From the NCBI GenBank assembly GCA_027488845.1, contig JAIYBC010000033.1, forward strand, positions 1 to 64,000: DNA of 64,000 bases, read 5' to 3'. The stretch is from Verrucomicrobiales bacterium. GTDB lineage: Bacteria > Verrucomicrobiota > Verrucomicrobiia > Limisphaerales > UBA9464. The notes beneath the pieces are model-generated. The model did no database searches and was not told the origin of the DNA. It saw only the letters and a program-made list of their open reading frames with translations. Position numbers and translations under genes: made by a program. This document shows positions 16,538 through 28,871 of this stretch, in pieces; the stretch's first letter is position 1, and every line of letters starts with the position of its first letter.

Positions 16538-18457
16538 GTGACCCGTCAACCCGCAACGACGGCGCCCACCGGCCCGCGATGCCGGTGGGAAAGTCCGTTC
16601 GGGACCGGCGTCCTGCGCTGGTGGTGTCTGCTGCTGCTGCTGCTCGCGGGCGCGCCGCAGGCGCTTCCGGAATCCAGCGTTCCGGCGCCGCCCCTCCCGG
16701 CCCCGCCACCCGCACTGCCTGTGCTCCGATCCCTGTTCCGTGCCGGCGACGATCCCGCCTGGGGCCAGCGGACGATCTCCGAGTCGGCTTGGAAGACGGT
16801 CCGGCTCGACCGTGGATGGCATTCCCAGGAGTTGGGAATGCCCTGGAAGGTCGGGGACCGCGGTTGGTACCGCATCTGGATCGAGGCTCCGTCCGATGCG
16901 GCCGAGGAAACCTGGGCGGTTTCCGCCGGATTCGTCGGCAACATCTCGGAGCTGTGGGTGAATGGGCACGCGGTCGGAACCAACGGTTCCTTCACCGCCC
17001 ACGAGGTGACCGCGCAACGGCTCGTCCATGCGGCCCTGGTTCCACCAGGTCGGATACGGCCGGGTTCGAACCTGTTCGCGGTCCGGGTGCTGAACATCGG
17101 AGGCGAGGGCGGGATCCTCGGCGGCCCGGTCGGCGTGTTCCCGGCCCGGCGGTTCATCCCCCTCTGGACCCACACCGAACTCCAACGCGAGGTCATCCGC
17201 ATCGGCCTGGCGGCGCTCTGCTTCGGCTGGGCCGCCATTCCCCTGCTCTTCCGCCTGGTGGGCGACCGAACACGGATCCTGCGGGGTTCCGCCGTCCCCG
17301 CGATGCTGCTGGGCCTGCTCACGCTCATCCACACCCAGTGGTGGAACTCGGTCGACCTCGGGCCCATGCGACCTTTGCTGCCGCTGGTCGGCTGGTTGGC
17401 CGCGGGCATCAATGCCGCGGCGATCTACGGCTTCGCCCACAATCTCGGGAGCCCGTCCCGTCTGTGGGACACCTGGGCCACGGTGGGGCTCGTCGCGTTC
17501 TTCCCGGTCTCGCTCCAGTTCGTCTCCGACATGGAGGCGTTCATGGAGGTGTACGCGGGCTATGCGGCCTTCATGCAGGTGGCCATCGCCGCCCAATGCC
17601 TCCGCGCGCCGCACGAACGGCGTCCGGTTGCCCTCGCCACCCTCGTCGGCACCCTCGCCCTGACCGCAGGCAGCCTCTCCGTCGCCGCGCTCGGCATCTG
17701 GCCGTTCCTTCCCTTCGCCGCCTTGAGATGGTCGCCCACGGACGTCTCCATCCTGGCATTCCTCGCCCTGCTCGCCGGTTCCCTCCTCCGCGGGCACGTG
17801 CGCGCCCGCAACGCCCAGGTCGAACTCGGAAGACGCCTGGTCGCCGCCCACTCCGAGGAACGGCGCCAGATCGGCCGCCAACTCCACGACGGCGTGCTGC
17901 AGGACATCCAGTATTGGAGGCTGCAGTCCGACCGCTCGATGGAAGACCTCGACGGTCATGCCGCGGCGGAGCGGCTCGACCGGGTCTCCTCCGGCCTGCT
18001 CAACACCGCCCGCGACCTCCGCCGGGTAGCCGAGGATCTCCAGCCCCTGACCACCCGTGAGGTCGGCCTCGGCGAGGCCCTCGAGGCGCTTGGCCGGCGC
18101 CTCTCGGAGCGCCACGGGGTCGCGGTCCGCACCACCACCCAACTGCGCGACGACGTTCCGGATTGGGTGCGGGAAACGCTCTACCGGATTGCGCAGGAAT
18201 CGGGCGGCAACGCCTGCCGCCACTCCGGCGCACCCGAGGTCTCGATCGTCGTGAACGACGACGGCAAGTCGGTCCGGCTCGAGGTCCTCGACGCGGGCTG
18301 CGGCTTCGATCCTGGGAAGGTTCCCGAGGGCCACCTCGGAGTCCGCTTCCTCCGTGACCATGCCGAATGGATCGGCGGACGGCTCGGTGTGGAGTCGTCG
18401 CCCGGAACCGGCACTCGCGTGTGGATCCAGATCGACCGACCCTTCCTCCATCGATGA
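16538..18457 (+). CDS. 7TM-type membrane sensor histidine kinase (NarL class)
   Basis: A 639-residue inner-membrane sensor. In order: an N-terminal hydrophobic segment (about 27-42); a periplasmic beta-rich domain (about 60-205, WYRIWIEAP, GNISELWVNGHAVGTNGSF) that looks like a galactose-binding/jelly-roll fold; about seven helices (about 210-425); then the HisKA_3 dimerisation domain with His450 in RRQIGRQLHDGVLQD; and an HATPase_c domain with N-box ESGGNACRHSGA and G-box DAGCGFD. This layout resembles 7TMR-DISM receptors. The start is a GTG. Its TGA overlaps the ATG of the response regulator that follows (ATGA), making a clear two-component pair. The ligand is unknown; carbohydrate is a guess from the fold. 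Confidence 0.9.
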   Translation: MTRQPATTAPTGPRCRWESPFGTGVLRWWCLLLLLLAGAPQALPESSVPAPPLPAPPPALPVLRSLFRAGDDPAWGQRTISESAWKTVRLDRGWHSQELGMPWKVGDRGWYRIWIEAPSDAAEETWAVSAGFVGNISELWVNGHAVGTNGSFTAHEVTAQRLVHAALVPPGRIRPGSNLFAVRVLNIGGEGGILGGPVGVFPARRFIPLWTHTELQREVIRIGLAALCFGWAAIPLLFRLVGDRTRILRGSAVPAMLLGLLTLIHTQWWNSVDLGPMRPLLPLVGWLAAGINAAAIYGFAHNLGSPSRLWDTWATVGLVAFFPVSLQFVSDMEAFMEVYAGYAAFMQVAIAAQCLRAPHERRPVALATLVGTLALTAGSLSVAALGIWPFLPFAALRWSPTDVSILAFLALLAGSLLRGHVRARNAQVELGRRLVAAHSEERRQIGRQLHDGVLQDIQYWRLQSDRSMEDLDGHAAAERLDRVSSGLLNTARDLRRVAEDLQPLTTREVGLGEALEALGRRLSERHGVAVRTTTQLRDDVPDWVRETLYRIAQESGGNACRHSGAPEVSIVVNDDGKSVRLEVLDAGCGFDPGKVPEGHLGVRFLRDHAEWIGGRLGVESSPGTGTRVWIQIDRPFLHR

Positions 18458-19086
18458 GCCTCGACGCCATCACCGTCCTGATCGCGGACGACCATCCCCT
18501 GTTCCGGGAGGGAATCCGTTCACTGCTGACCCGCGACGGACGGTTCGTGGTCGTGGCCGAGGCCGCACGAGGCGACGAGGCGTTGCGGAAGCTGGCGGAA
18601 TTGCGGCCATGCATCGCACTGCTCGACCACCAGATGCCGGGACTCAGCGGGCTCGAGGTGATCCGTGAGGTCCGGAAGCTGGGATTGTCCACGCGCAGCG
18701 GACTGTTGACCTCCTTCGGCAAGGCCGCGCTGGTGGCCGAGGCGGTGCGGAGCGGTGCGGACGGTTATCTGCTGAAGGAGGATCCGGCGCGGGTTCTTGT
18801 GGACACCGCGGCCCGCATGGCGGCGGGTGAATGCGCGCTGAGCCCGGGTCTGGACGCCGCCGCAGTGAAGGAGGCGATGAACACCTTGGCCATCAGCGGA
18901 CGCGAGTCGGACGTGCTGCGGCTCATGGTGACCGGGACCCCGGCGCCGGAGATCGCGGCGAGATTGGGCATCAGTCCCCGCACGGTGGAGACCTACCGGA
19001 ACCAGCTCGTGGCCAAGTTCGGCGCCCGCAACGCCATGGATCTGATCCGGCGTGCGGTGGAATCCGGTTTCGTCATCGGCTCCTGA
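18454..19086 (+). CDS. LuxR/NarL-family response regulator
   Basis: A 210-residue DNA-binding regulator, partner of the preceding kinase. The receiver domain has the acidic pair Asp12-Asp13 (LIADDHPLFREG), phospho-acceptor Asp58 (ALLDHQMPGLSG) and Lys in GYLLKED. The C-terminal HTH_LuxR domain reads SGRESDVLRLMVTGTPAPEIAARLGISPRTVETYRNQL. The first ATG that fits the receiver fold is at 18454 and overlaps the kinase stop codon. The gene is convergent with atpC; the 243-base gap between them holds the atp terminator. Targets are unknown. Confidence 0.94.
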   Translation: MSLDAITVLIADDHPLFREGIRSLLTRDGRFVVVAEAARGDEALRKLAELRPCIALLDHQMPGLSGLEVIREVRKLGLSTRSGLLTSFGKAALVAEAVRSGADGYLLKEDPARVLVDTAARMAAGECALSPGLDAAAVKEAMNTLAISGRESDVLRLMVTGTPAPEIAARLGISPRTVETYRNQLVAKFGARNAMDLIRRAVESGFVIGS

Positions 19087-19269
19087 GGCCGGTCAGCGAC
19101 CCGATTCGGAGCCCTGGAATCGGGCGCGGGCATCGCGAGGTTCACGAGTCCGCACGCACTGGAGTGGGAGAGGGATTCGCTGTGCCTTCCCGCTGTGGGT
19201 TGGGTCGCGCCTCGGCCGCGGGCCTGACTATGCGTTCACAACGCGGGAGAGATCAGCATCGGCGGTCAG

Positions 19270-19311
19270 AAATTAAAAAGGCCAGACTCATCCTTGCGGA
19301 AGGTCCGGCCT
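19270..19311 (-). terminator. intrinsic terminator of the atp operon
   Basis: Read on the minus strand, 19 bases past the atpC stop, AGGCCGGAC pairs with GTCTGGCCT (one mismatch) around a 15-base loop. It is followed directly by TTTTTAATTT. The T-run is present only on the minus strand, so it serves atpC rather than the convergent response-regulator gene. No comparable signal was seen on the plus strand. Confidence 0.85.
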
Positions 19312-19329
19312 GAAAAAGCGGTCGTGGGC

Positions 19330-19740
19330 TCAGCGGCGCTGGCGGCGCTTCACGTTCAATTGCGTGAGCGAGTGCATGAGGGCGGCCTGGACGGACGCCA
19401 TCTCCTCTTCGCCGATCTTCTCGCCCAAGCGGGCTTCGGCGCGCTTGCGGGCCTCCTCGGCGCGGGCTTCGTCGATGTCGTCGGCACGGATGGCCATGTC
19501 CGTGAGGATGGCCACGCGTTCACCGGTGATCTCCACGAATCCCTCGCCGACGGCCAGGCACTGTTCCTGGCCGCCCTTGCGGGCGATGATCTCGCCGTGG
19601 ACGACCTGGGTCATGAGCGGGATGTGCATCGGGAAGATGCCCATCTCGCCCTCGACGCCGGGCAGCGTGACCATGTCCACGTCCTCGGAATAGATCCGGG
19701 CCTCGGGGGTGACGATCTCGAGCTTCAGGGTGTTGGCCAT
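19330..19740 (-). CDS. atpC: ATP synthase epsilon subunit
   Basis: Central-stalk subunit of F1, 136 residues, which couples rotation to catalysis and often inhibits ATP hydrolysis. The N-terminal beta-sandwich contains the family signature LPGVEGEMGIFPMHIPLMTQV (compare GxxGxxxxxPxHxPL). The C-terminal helical hairpin follows (DDIDEARAEEARKRAEARLGEKIGEEEMASVQAAL) and ends in Arg-rich KRRQRR. ATG at 19740, 40 bases after the atpD stop. Last gene of the operon, with an intrinsic terminator just downstream. Confidence 0.96.
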   Translation of the reverse strand: MANTLKLEIVTPEARIYSEDVDMVTLPGVEGEMGIFPMHIPLMTQVVHGEIIARKGGQEQCLAVGEGFVEITGERVAILTDMAIRADDIDEARAEEARKRAEARLGEKIGEEEMASVQAALMHSLTQLNVKRRQRR

Positions 19741-19780
19741 GTTGACTTGAGTTGGGAAGTGGTTCCGGAAGGTCCGGCGC

Positions 19781-22130
<2,350 letters not shown>

Positions 22131-22160
22131 GGTCTGTGGGGCTCGGTGAGCAGGCCCGGA

Positions 22161-23687
<1,527 letters not shown>

Positions 23688-23714
23688 GTCGTCAGTGGGA
23701 GTTGGAAACGGTGT

Positions 23715-24107
23715 TCAGAAGCTGTTCTCGAGGGCGGCGAGCCGTGATTTCACGGTGCCGTCGTACACATCGCTGCCGACCTGGATTCGCAGGCCGCCGA
23801 TGAGCTCGGGTTTGATGAAGAACTGGAAGTCGAGGCCGGGGCCGTGGAGTCGGGTCAGGCTCGAACGGATTTCGGCCATGAGGGCGTCGGAGGTGGGCAC
23901 GGCGTTCTCCACGCGCACGGTGCGACGCTGGATGTCCAACTGCACCAGGCGTTGGAAGTGGGCCAGCGTGCCCAGGTAGTTGCGGGGCTTGGCCGCCAGG
24001 ACCTGGCTGACCGTCTGCCGGACACGTCCCTCGTCGAGGACGCCTTCACGGCGGCAGGCCAGGTAGAGGTCCTTCGCGTCGCGGCGGGCTTGTTTTCCGA
24101 TCTTCAT
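23715..24107 (-). CDS. atpH: ATP synthase delta subunit, shortened N-terminal domain
   Basis: Peripheral-stalk subunit linking F1 to the b subunits. The C-terminal domain is recognisable: IKPELIGGLRIQVGSDVYDGTVKSRLAALE matches the family's final beta/helix block. The product is only 130 residues, against about 175-185 usually. The N-terminal six-helix bundle appears cut to about 60 residues (RRDAKDLYLACRREGV, then RNYLGTLAHFQRLVQLDIQRRT). The ATG at 24107 is 22 bases after the atpF stop and no upstream start would lengthen it without running into atpF. The shortening therefore looks genuine and not a mis-called start. Role is assigned from position plus the C-terminal motif. Confidence 0.9.
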   Translation of the reverse strand: MKIGKQARRDAKDLYLACRREGVLDEGRVRQTVSQVLAAKPRNYLGTLAHFQRLVQLDIQRRTVRVENAVPTSDALMAEIRSSLTRLHGPGLDFQFFIKPELIGGLRIQVGSDVYDGTVKSRLAALENSF

Positions 24108-24129
24108 CCTCGGGTTCCGGTGGCGACGT

Positions 24130-24693
24130 TCAGGCGGCGAACTGCTGCTGGGTCTCCTGGGCGAGGCGCTGGCGGTCGGCGTCGGTCAGGATCTTGCCGG
24201 TGACCTGCACGGAGGCGGCCACCACCAGGCGGCCCACTTCCTTGCGCAGCTCGAGCCGCATGCGGTTGAACTCGGCCTCGTTGGCCAGCTTGGCCTTGGC
24301 GATGATCTCGGCCGCGGCGGCCACGGCGCGCTGCGTCTCGGCCTCGGCGATCTTCGCGGCGGCGGCGCGGGCCTCCTCGACGATGCGGGTCGCCTGGGCT
24401 CCGGCCTCGGCGAGCACGCGCTTGCGGTCCTCGTCGGCCTTGGCCAGGTCGGCCTTCATCTTCTCCGCGGCGGCAAGGCTGTCGGAGATCTTCTTCTCAC
24501 GGTCGTCCAGCAGGGCCAGCAGCGGCTTGTACGCAAACCGGTGCAGCAGGAAGGCGACGATGAAGAAGCCGATGAGCTGGGAGACGAAGAGCTGGGTGTT
24601 GAACCCGAACTTCTCACCCACCTCGGCGGCGGTGTGCTTGAGACCGTCTACGACTCCGCCTTCGGTGGCGGCCAGGAGGAAACCCGATTGCAT
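24130..24693 (-). CDS. atpF: ATP synthase subunit b
   Basis: Membrane-anchored peripheral-stalk subunit, 187 residues from the ATG at 24693; a GTG seven codons earlier is the alternative. One transmembrane helix (about 30-50, QLFVSQLIGFFIVAFLLHRFAYKPLLALLDDREKKI) is followed by a long, highly charged Ala/Glu/Lys coiled coil typical of b. The conserved RxxxIxxxLxxAE pattern appears as REKKISDSLAAAEKMK. An unusual hydrophilic stretch of about 25 residues precedes the helix (ATEGGVVDGLKHTAAEVGEKFGFN). It is 48 bases from atpE and 22 from atpH. Only one b-type gene is present in the operon. Confidence 0.95.
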   Translation of the reverse strand: MQSGFLLAATEGGVVDGLKHTAAEVGEKFGFNTQLFVSQLIGFFIVAFLLHRFAYKPLLALLDDREKKISDSLAAAEKMKADLAKADEDRKRVLAEAGAQATRIVEEARAAAAKIAEAETQRAVAAAAEIIAKAKLANEAEFNRMRLELRKEVGRLVVAASVQVTGKILTDADRQRLAQETQQQFAA

Positions 24694-24741
24694 ACTCAGT
24701 GGAAAGGGAGACACGGAGCCGTTTTCACGGCCCCGTGAGGG

Positions 24742-24930
24742 TTACTTGCCCATCAGGATGGTGATGATCAGGGCGCCTTCCGCGAGCGCGGCGCTCAGGA
24801 GCGCCTGCACGAGGATCTTGCCCGAAGCACCCGGATTGCGGCCGACGGCTTCAGCGGCCTTGAAGCCGATGAGTCCGAGGGCGATCGTGCCGCCCAGGGC
24901 GGCGCCGGCGATGGCGATGTTTCCTTGCAT
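24742..24930 (-). CDS. atpE: ATP synthase subunit c (very short, proton type)
   Basis: Ring-forming proteolipid of F0. Two helices are clear: the glycine-rich first helix (AIAGAALGGTIALGLIGFKAAEAVG) and the second with the ion-carrying Glu51 (LLSAALAEGALIITILMG), joined by the polar loop RNPGAS. The Gln and the Glu-Ser pair of sodium-type c subunits are absent, so a proton ring is expected. From the ATG at 24930 the protein has just 62 residues, shorter than the usual 70-90, with almost nothing after helix 2. The frame is open upstream to 25002 but those residues are polar and unlike the family. Confidence 0.94.
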   Translation of the reverse strand: MQGNIAIAGAALGGTIALGLIGFKAAEAVGRNPGASGKILVQALLSAALAEGALIITILMGK

Positions 24931-25002
24931 GTGTTCTTTCTTTGGTGTTTCACGGCCGCCCCCGCAGAACTTGCCACGGTCCGACGGCCGAAATCCTGTC
25001 AA

Positions 25003-25968
25003 TCAGTGGTGTCCGCCCTCCTCCGCATGCGCGTGCTCCTCGGAGTGCGTGCACATGAGCGAGGTGAAGACCGCGGTGAGAAGCGTGAAGACGAGCGCCT
25101 GGATCAGGCCGACCATGAGCTCGAGCCCGTAGAAGGGAAGCGCCACGAGCCAGCCGAAGATCGGCCCGCCGAGGTTGAGCATGGTCTCCAGCAGGGATTC
25201 GCCGGCGTAGATGTTGCCGAAGAGACGGAAGGTCAACGAGATGGGACGGATCATGATGGAGATGACCTCCAGGAATCCGACCAGGAAGAACATCACCAGC
25301 AACAGCACCTTGAGAATGCCCTTGTCCTCGCCGTGGTAGACGAAGATGTGGGAGAGGAAGCCTCCGACGCCGTTGGCCTTGATGGACCAGATCAGCCAGC
25401 ACGCGAAGAAGCCCACGGCCAAGGCCAGGGTCATGTTCAGGTCGGCGTCGGCGCCGCGGAGGATCGGACGGGAGATGTGGTGGAGGGCGCCGTTCGCATC
25501 GGGATGACCGAAACCGATCGAGCCGACACCGGGCAGCAGGCCGAACCAGTTGGCCGAAGCGATGAAGAGGAAGACGGTGGCGAAGAACCAGAAGGTGTCC
25601 TTGGCCAGCTTCGGGCCGAGGATGCCGCCGAGGAAGTCGCGGAGGGATTCCACGATCCATTCGGCGAAGTTCTGGAGGCCCTTGGGGACCATCTGGATGT
25701 TGCGGGTGGCCAGCTGGGCGAAGGTGATCAGGCCAAGGGCGACGATGGCCATGACCAGCATCGAGTTGGTCACCTTGAAGGCCCCGATCTCGTAGATGAC
25801 CGGCGCCGCGAGGGGGAGACCCTCCTCGGCGTGGGCCGCATGCGCCACATGGGTGGCGGCGCCGTGCGCGGCCGCCGCGGCCGCCTCGACGGCATGCTCC
25901 GCACCAAGGACCGCCGTCGCGGTCCCCACCAACAGGGCCATCACCTTGAGCAAACTGGGCAAGCGCAT
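25003..25968 (-). CDS. atpB: ATP synthase subunit a
   Basis: Stator membrane subunit that forms the proton half-channels, 321 residues. The essential arginine lies in RPISLTFRLFGNIYAGESLL. Other family blocks are GLQNFAEWIVESLRDFLG and SANWFGLLPGVGSIGF. An N-terminal signal-like segment (RLPSLLKVMALLVGTATAVLGAEH) and an Ala/His-rich linker of about 40 residues precede the first homologous helix, and the C-terminus is His-rich (EEHAHAEEGGHH). The start is the ATG at 25968; the frame is open to 26127 but those residues cross the regulatory palindrome at 26057-26074. First gene of atpBEFHAGDC; no atpI is seen. Confidence 0.97.
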   Translation of the reverse strand: MRLPSLLKVMALLVGTATAVLGAEHAVEAAAAAAHGAATHVAHAAHAEEGLPLAAPVIYEIGAFKVTNSMLVMAIVALGLITFAQLATRNIQMVPKGLQNFAEWIVESLRDFLGGILGPKLAKDTFWFFATVFLFIASANWFGLLPGVGSIGFGHPDANGALHHISRPILRGADADLNMTLALAVGFFACWLIWSIKANGVGGFLSHIFVYHGEDKGILKVLLLVMFFLVGFLEVISIMIRPISLTFRLFGNIYAGESLLETMLNLGGPIFGWLVALPFYGLELMVGLIQALVFTLLTAVFTSLMCTHSEEHAHAEEGGHH

Positions 25969-26056
25969 GTGAACAGTTCCAATGTCGACGACACACGGGG
26001 ACGCGCATGCGTCACCCGAAGGCAGTTCCATCGAAAAGCGCCGGGACGCTGTGGGA

Positions 26057-26074
26057 TTGTGAAATGTTTCACAA
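26057..26074. promoter_or_regulatory. CRP/FNR-type palindrome upstream of atpB
   Basis: Perfect inverted repeat TTGTGAA-N4-TTCACAA containing TGTGA-N6-TCACA, the same core as the site upstream of nuoB. Its edges lie 88 bases from both the atpB ATG (25968, minus) and the divergent metallopeptidase ATG (26163, plus), so it is central in the 194-base divergent gap. Either or both genes could be controlled. The identity of the binding protein is inference from the motif. Confidence 0.65.
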
Positions 26075-26162
26075 GAGGTTTTTCGGTGGATTGGGCACTC
26101 CCCGCACCGGAAGTTGCGGTTTTCCACGGGAATTGACCCGAAGGCGATTCCCCATTTTTGTC

Positions 26163-26546
26163 ATGGGCATGTCCGATTCCTGGAACGAGCTCGTGCGGAT
26201 CGCCGAGGAGGAAGTGGCCGCCACCTGTGCCGCGTTGCCCGCCGACCTCAAGCCCCACTTGGCCGCCGTGCCGATCCGGTACCAGTCCTATCCGGACGAC
26301 GCCTTGATCGAGGAAGGGTGGGATCCCGACCTGCTGGGCCTCTACACGGGCGATCCCGTCGGGGTGGCCGACTTCGAGGCGAGCCCGGTGCCCAGGGAGA
26401 TCCGACTGTTCCTGCAGAATCTCTGGGACTACTCCGACGGCGAGGAGGAGATCTACCGCGAGGAGATCCGCATCACCTTCCTCCACGAGTTCGGACACTA
26501 CCTCGGACTGGACGAGGACGGCATGGAGGAACGCGGCCTGATGTAG
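26163..26546 (+). CDS. zincin-like metallopeptidase family protein
   Basis: A 127-residue cytoplasmic protein with the zinc-binding motif HEFGHYLGLDEDGMEERGL at its C-terminus (HExxH plus downstream acidic residues), as in the small DUF1025/metallopeptidase family found in many bacteria. Upstream it has LGLYTGDPVGVADFEA and REIRLFLQNLWDYSDGEEEIYREEIRITFLHE, also typical. No signal peptide or membrane helix. The ATG at 26163 or the one two codons later could be used; longer frames add non-homologous residues over the divergent promoter. Divergent from atpB and convergent with the beta-propeller gene. Biological substrate unknown. Confidence 0.85.
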   Translation: MGMSDSWNELVRIAEEEVAATCAALPADLKPHLAAVPIRYQSYPDDALIEEGWDPDLLGLYTGDPVGVADFEASPVPREIRLFLQNLWDYSDGEEEIYREEIRITFLHEFGHYLGLDEDGMEERGLM

Positions 26547-26623
26547 TGCGACGGACCGAACCGGTTTGGACCCTGGTCGGGAGTGTGCGGCGGATCCCGA
26601 GCAACGCGGGCACAGCCGTCGTC

Positions 26624-28819
26624 TCAGGGTGAACGTGTTCGGAAAAACTGGGCCGGGACGGCATTGGTGGTGGTGTCGACGAGGATGAGAAGTCCCGAGG
26701 AATCGGTGATCTCGAACGCGTTCCCATCGGACCATTCCCGGAGGTCTCCGGAACGTTCGAAGACGAAGGATTGGTCGGGTTCCCCTTCGAAGAGGAACAG
26801 GCTTTCCTCCGGCGCCTTCGGGAATCCCTGCAAACGGACGGGCTGCGGATAGGGAGTGAGGCGTGCACGGAGGATTCCCCCGCTGGCACCGGCGACCACG
26901 AGACGGTCGTCGATGGCGGTGGCGGTGTAGAGGTTCCGCAGCGTCGGCAGGGGGACGAGGGTCCATTGTCCGAGATCGGCGGAGACGGCGACCATGCCGG
27001 AGTCGCCCGCCAGGTAGTAGGCGTCGGAGGTCCGGACGACGTCGTTCCACCAGACATTGGTTCCGGTGTCGTGGCGGTTCCAGGCAAGTCCGTCGGTGCT
27101 GCTGAGAACGGCACCTCCCTGGCCCACGGCGACCAGGCGGTCCTGCAGCCAGCGCACCTTCCAAATCCAACCCATGGACGCGACGACCGATGTCGTCCAA
27201 CGGATCCCGTCAGGGCTGGCGAGGATGGTTCCGGCCTCGCCGGTGGCGACGAAGCCGCCGGGCCAGGAGGCGACGGACGACAGGAACGCCGTGGTTCCGG
27301 AGGTGCGGCGCGTCCAGTTCGAGCCGTTCGTGCTGGTGAGGATGGCACCGCGGGAACCGGCGACCACGGCCAGCGTGTCGGACATGGCGACACCCTGGAG
27401 GTCGTTGGTGACGCCGGAGACGACGGCGTCCCAGGCGATGCCGAGCAGGTTGATGCGGTTGGTGAGGACGACCGTGGACACCGTGGTGCCGTTGGTGAGT
27501 CGGTTGGTGGTGATGGAGGGCAGGAACTCCGGGAGGCTGCGGGCGATGGCGCCGCCGGAGCCGGCGGCGAGGACCAGACCGGGACGGGACGCGATCCCGA
27601 AGTAGTCGGTGTTGGTCGCGGACGCCGGGGAGAGCCCGACGTTCCAGGAGCGACCGTCCACGCTGTCGAGGATCTGCGCGCGTTCGCCGACGGCGACGCG
27701 GAAGGGGGTGGGGAGGGTGTTGGTCGAGAGGACCGGGATGCCCGCCTCGAGCCGCACCGTGACGTTGGTGGAATCGGCGGTGACGAACGTGGAGTCCCAA
27801 ACGGTGGAACGTCCCACGGGCGCGGTGTGGCTCCATGAGAATCCGGCGAAGGAGAGGGATCGGGTTCCCAACGCGAACACGCCGTTTCGGGTGCCGGCGA
27901 CGATGCGGGATCCGTCGAAGACCAGCGCCTGATACTCGGCCACGGGCGCTGGAGAGGCGCGCAGGCCGGTGACTTCGGAGGACCAGACGAAGCTGTTGGC
28001 GACCTGGATGCCGAACCAGCATTCGCCGCCACCGCCGACGAGGCGTTCGGAAGCGCTCGGAGCGACCACGGACAGCAGCGGCAAGGGGGTGTTGATGCGC
28101 GATGCGTCCCATTGGCTGAGCTGGGTGCCGCGGCTGGAAAGCACCGTGCCGTTGTCGCCGACGGCGAGGAAGCCGGTGGAGACCGGAGCCACGGCGTTGA
28201 GGGCGACCGAGACCCTGCCCGCGGCGCGCTGGGTCCAGGTGCGGCCATCGGGACTGCTCGCCACGTAGCCGCCTTCGCCGACCGCAAGGAAGAGCCCCGA
28301 ACCGTAGGCGACCGCGCGAAGCCACTGGGTGGTGCCGCTCGCCGAGGCGGTCCAGTCGACACCGTTGGTGCTCACCAGCACGAGGCCGGCATCACCCACC
28401 GCGACCAGTCGATCCGCCGACGCGGCGACGGCTTCGATCCAGTTGGTGCGGCCGGTTTCGACCTTTTGGAACTGGTCGTCGTCGGACCAGAGCACGACGC
28501 CCGCCTCGCCCACCACGACCGCGCGGTTCCCAAGATAGGCGGCGGCGCGCAGGGACTTCGTCGTGCCGGTGAAGACGGTCCGCCACGACGTGGGCTCCGC
28601 GGCGACCTGGAGACGTCCACGTTCCCCCGGGGCCAGATACAGCCGGTTGGTCCTCCAGGCGAGGCCGCTGACCGCGGTGCCCGACGGCGCGGGATTGGAC
28701 CACTTCCAGTCCAACGGATGGGTCGGGTCGGCAGACACCAACTCCAGCAACAGGAGCCAGAGGGACACCACGAAAGGGACCCTTGGAGACTTCGGGGGCA
28801 TACCAGTTGTCGGACTCAT
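26624..28819 (-). CDS. secreted BNR/beta-propeller repeat protein with C-terminal FYR-type module
   Basis: Exported protein of 731 residues. A signal peptide (about residues 10-32, PFVVSLWLLLLELVSA) is followed by many repeats of the form LRAVAYGSGLFLAVGEGGYVASSPDGRTW. This is the pattern 'visible-to-user' of BNR/Asp-box and photosystem-assembly (Ycf48)-like propellers: aromatic, AVG-x-x-G, SxDGxxW. Roughly ten repeats can be seen, enough for one or two propellers. The final 70 residues (VFERSGDLREWSDG ... FFRTRSP) resemble the C-terminal module seen on two other exported proteins in this window. The start is the ATG at 28819 or 28801. Function unknown; a surface or extracellular binding role is likely. 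Confidence 0.75.
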   Translation of the reverse strand: MSPTTGMPPKSPRVPFVVSLWLLLLELVSADPTHPLDWKWSNPAPSGTAVSGLAWRTNRLYLAPGERGRLQVAAEPTSWRTVFTGTTKSLRAAAYLGNRAVVVGEAGVVLWSDDDQFQKVETGRTNWIEAVAASADRLVAVGDAGLVLVSTNGVDWTASASGTTQWLRAVAYGSGLFLAVGEGGYVASSPDGRTWTQRAAGRVSVALNAVAPVSTGFLAVGDNGTVLSSRGTQLSQWDASRINTPLPLLSVVAPSASERLVGGGGECWFGIQVANSFVWSSEVTGLRASPAPVAEYQALVFDGSRIVAGTRNGVFALGTRSLSFAGFSWSHTAPVGRSTVWDSTFVTADSTNVTVRLEAGIPVLSTNTLPTPFRVAVGERAQILDSVDGRSWNVGLSPASATNTDYFGIASRPGLVLAAGSGGAIARSLPEFLPSITTNRLTNGTTVSTVVLTNRINLLGIAWDAVVSGVTNDLQGVAMSDTLAVVAGSRGAILTSTNGSNWTRRTSGTTAFLSSVASWPGGFVATGEAGTILASPDGIRWTTSVVASMGWIWKVRWLQDRLVAVGQGGAVLSSTDGLAWNRHDTGTNVWWNDVVRTSDAYYLAGDSGMVAVSADLGQWTLVPLPTLRNLYTATAIDDRLVVAGASGGILRARLTPYPQPVRLQGFPKAPEESLFLFEGEPDQSFVFERSGDLREWSDGNAFEITDSSGLLILVDTTTNAVPAQFFRTRSP

Positions 28820-28871
28820 TCCGGGAAACCGGACCGGGATAGTCCCTCGTGGGTGTCGCTGGCAATGCCGG

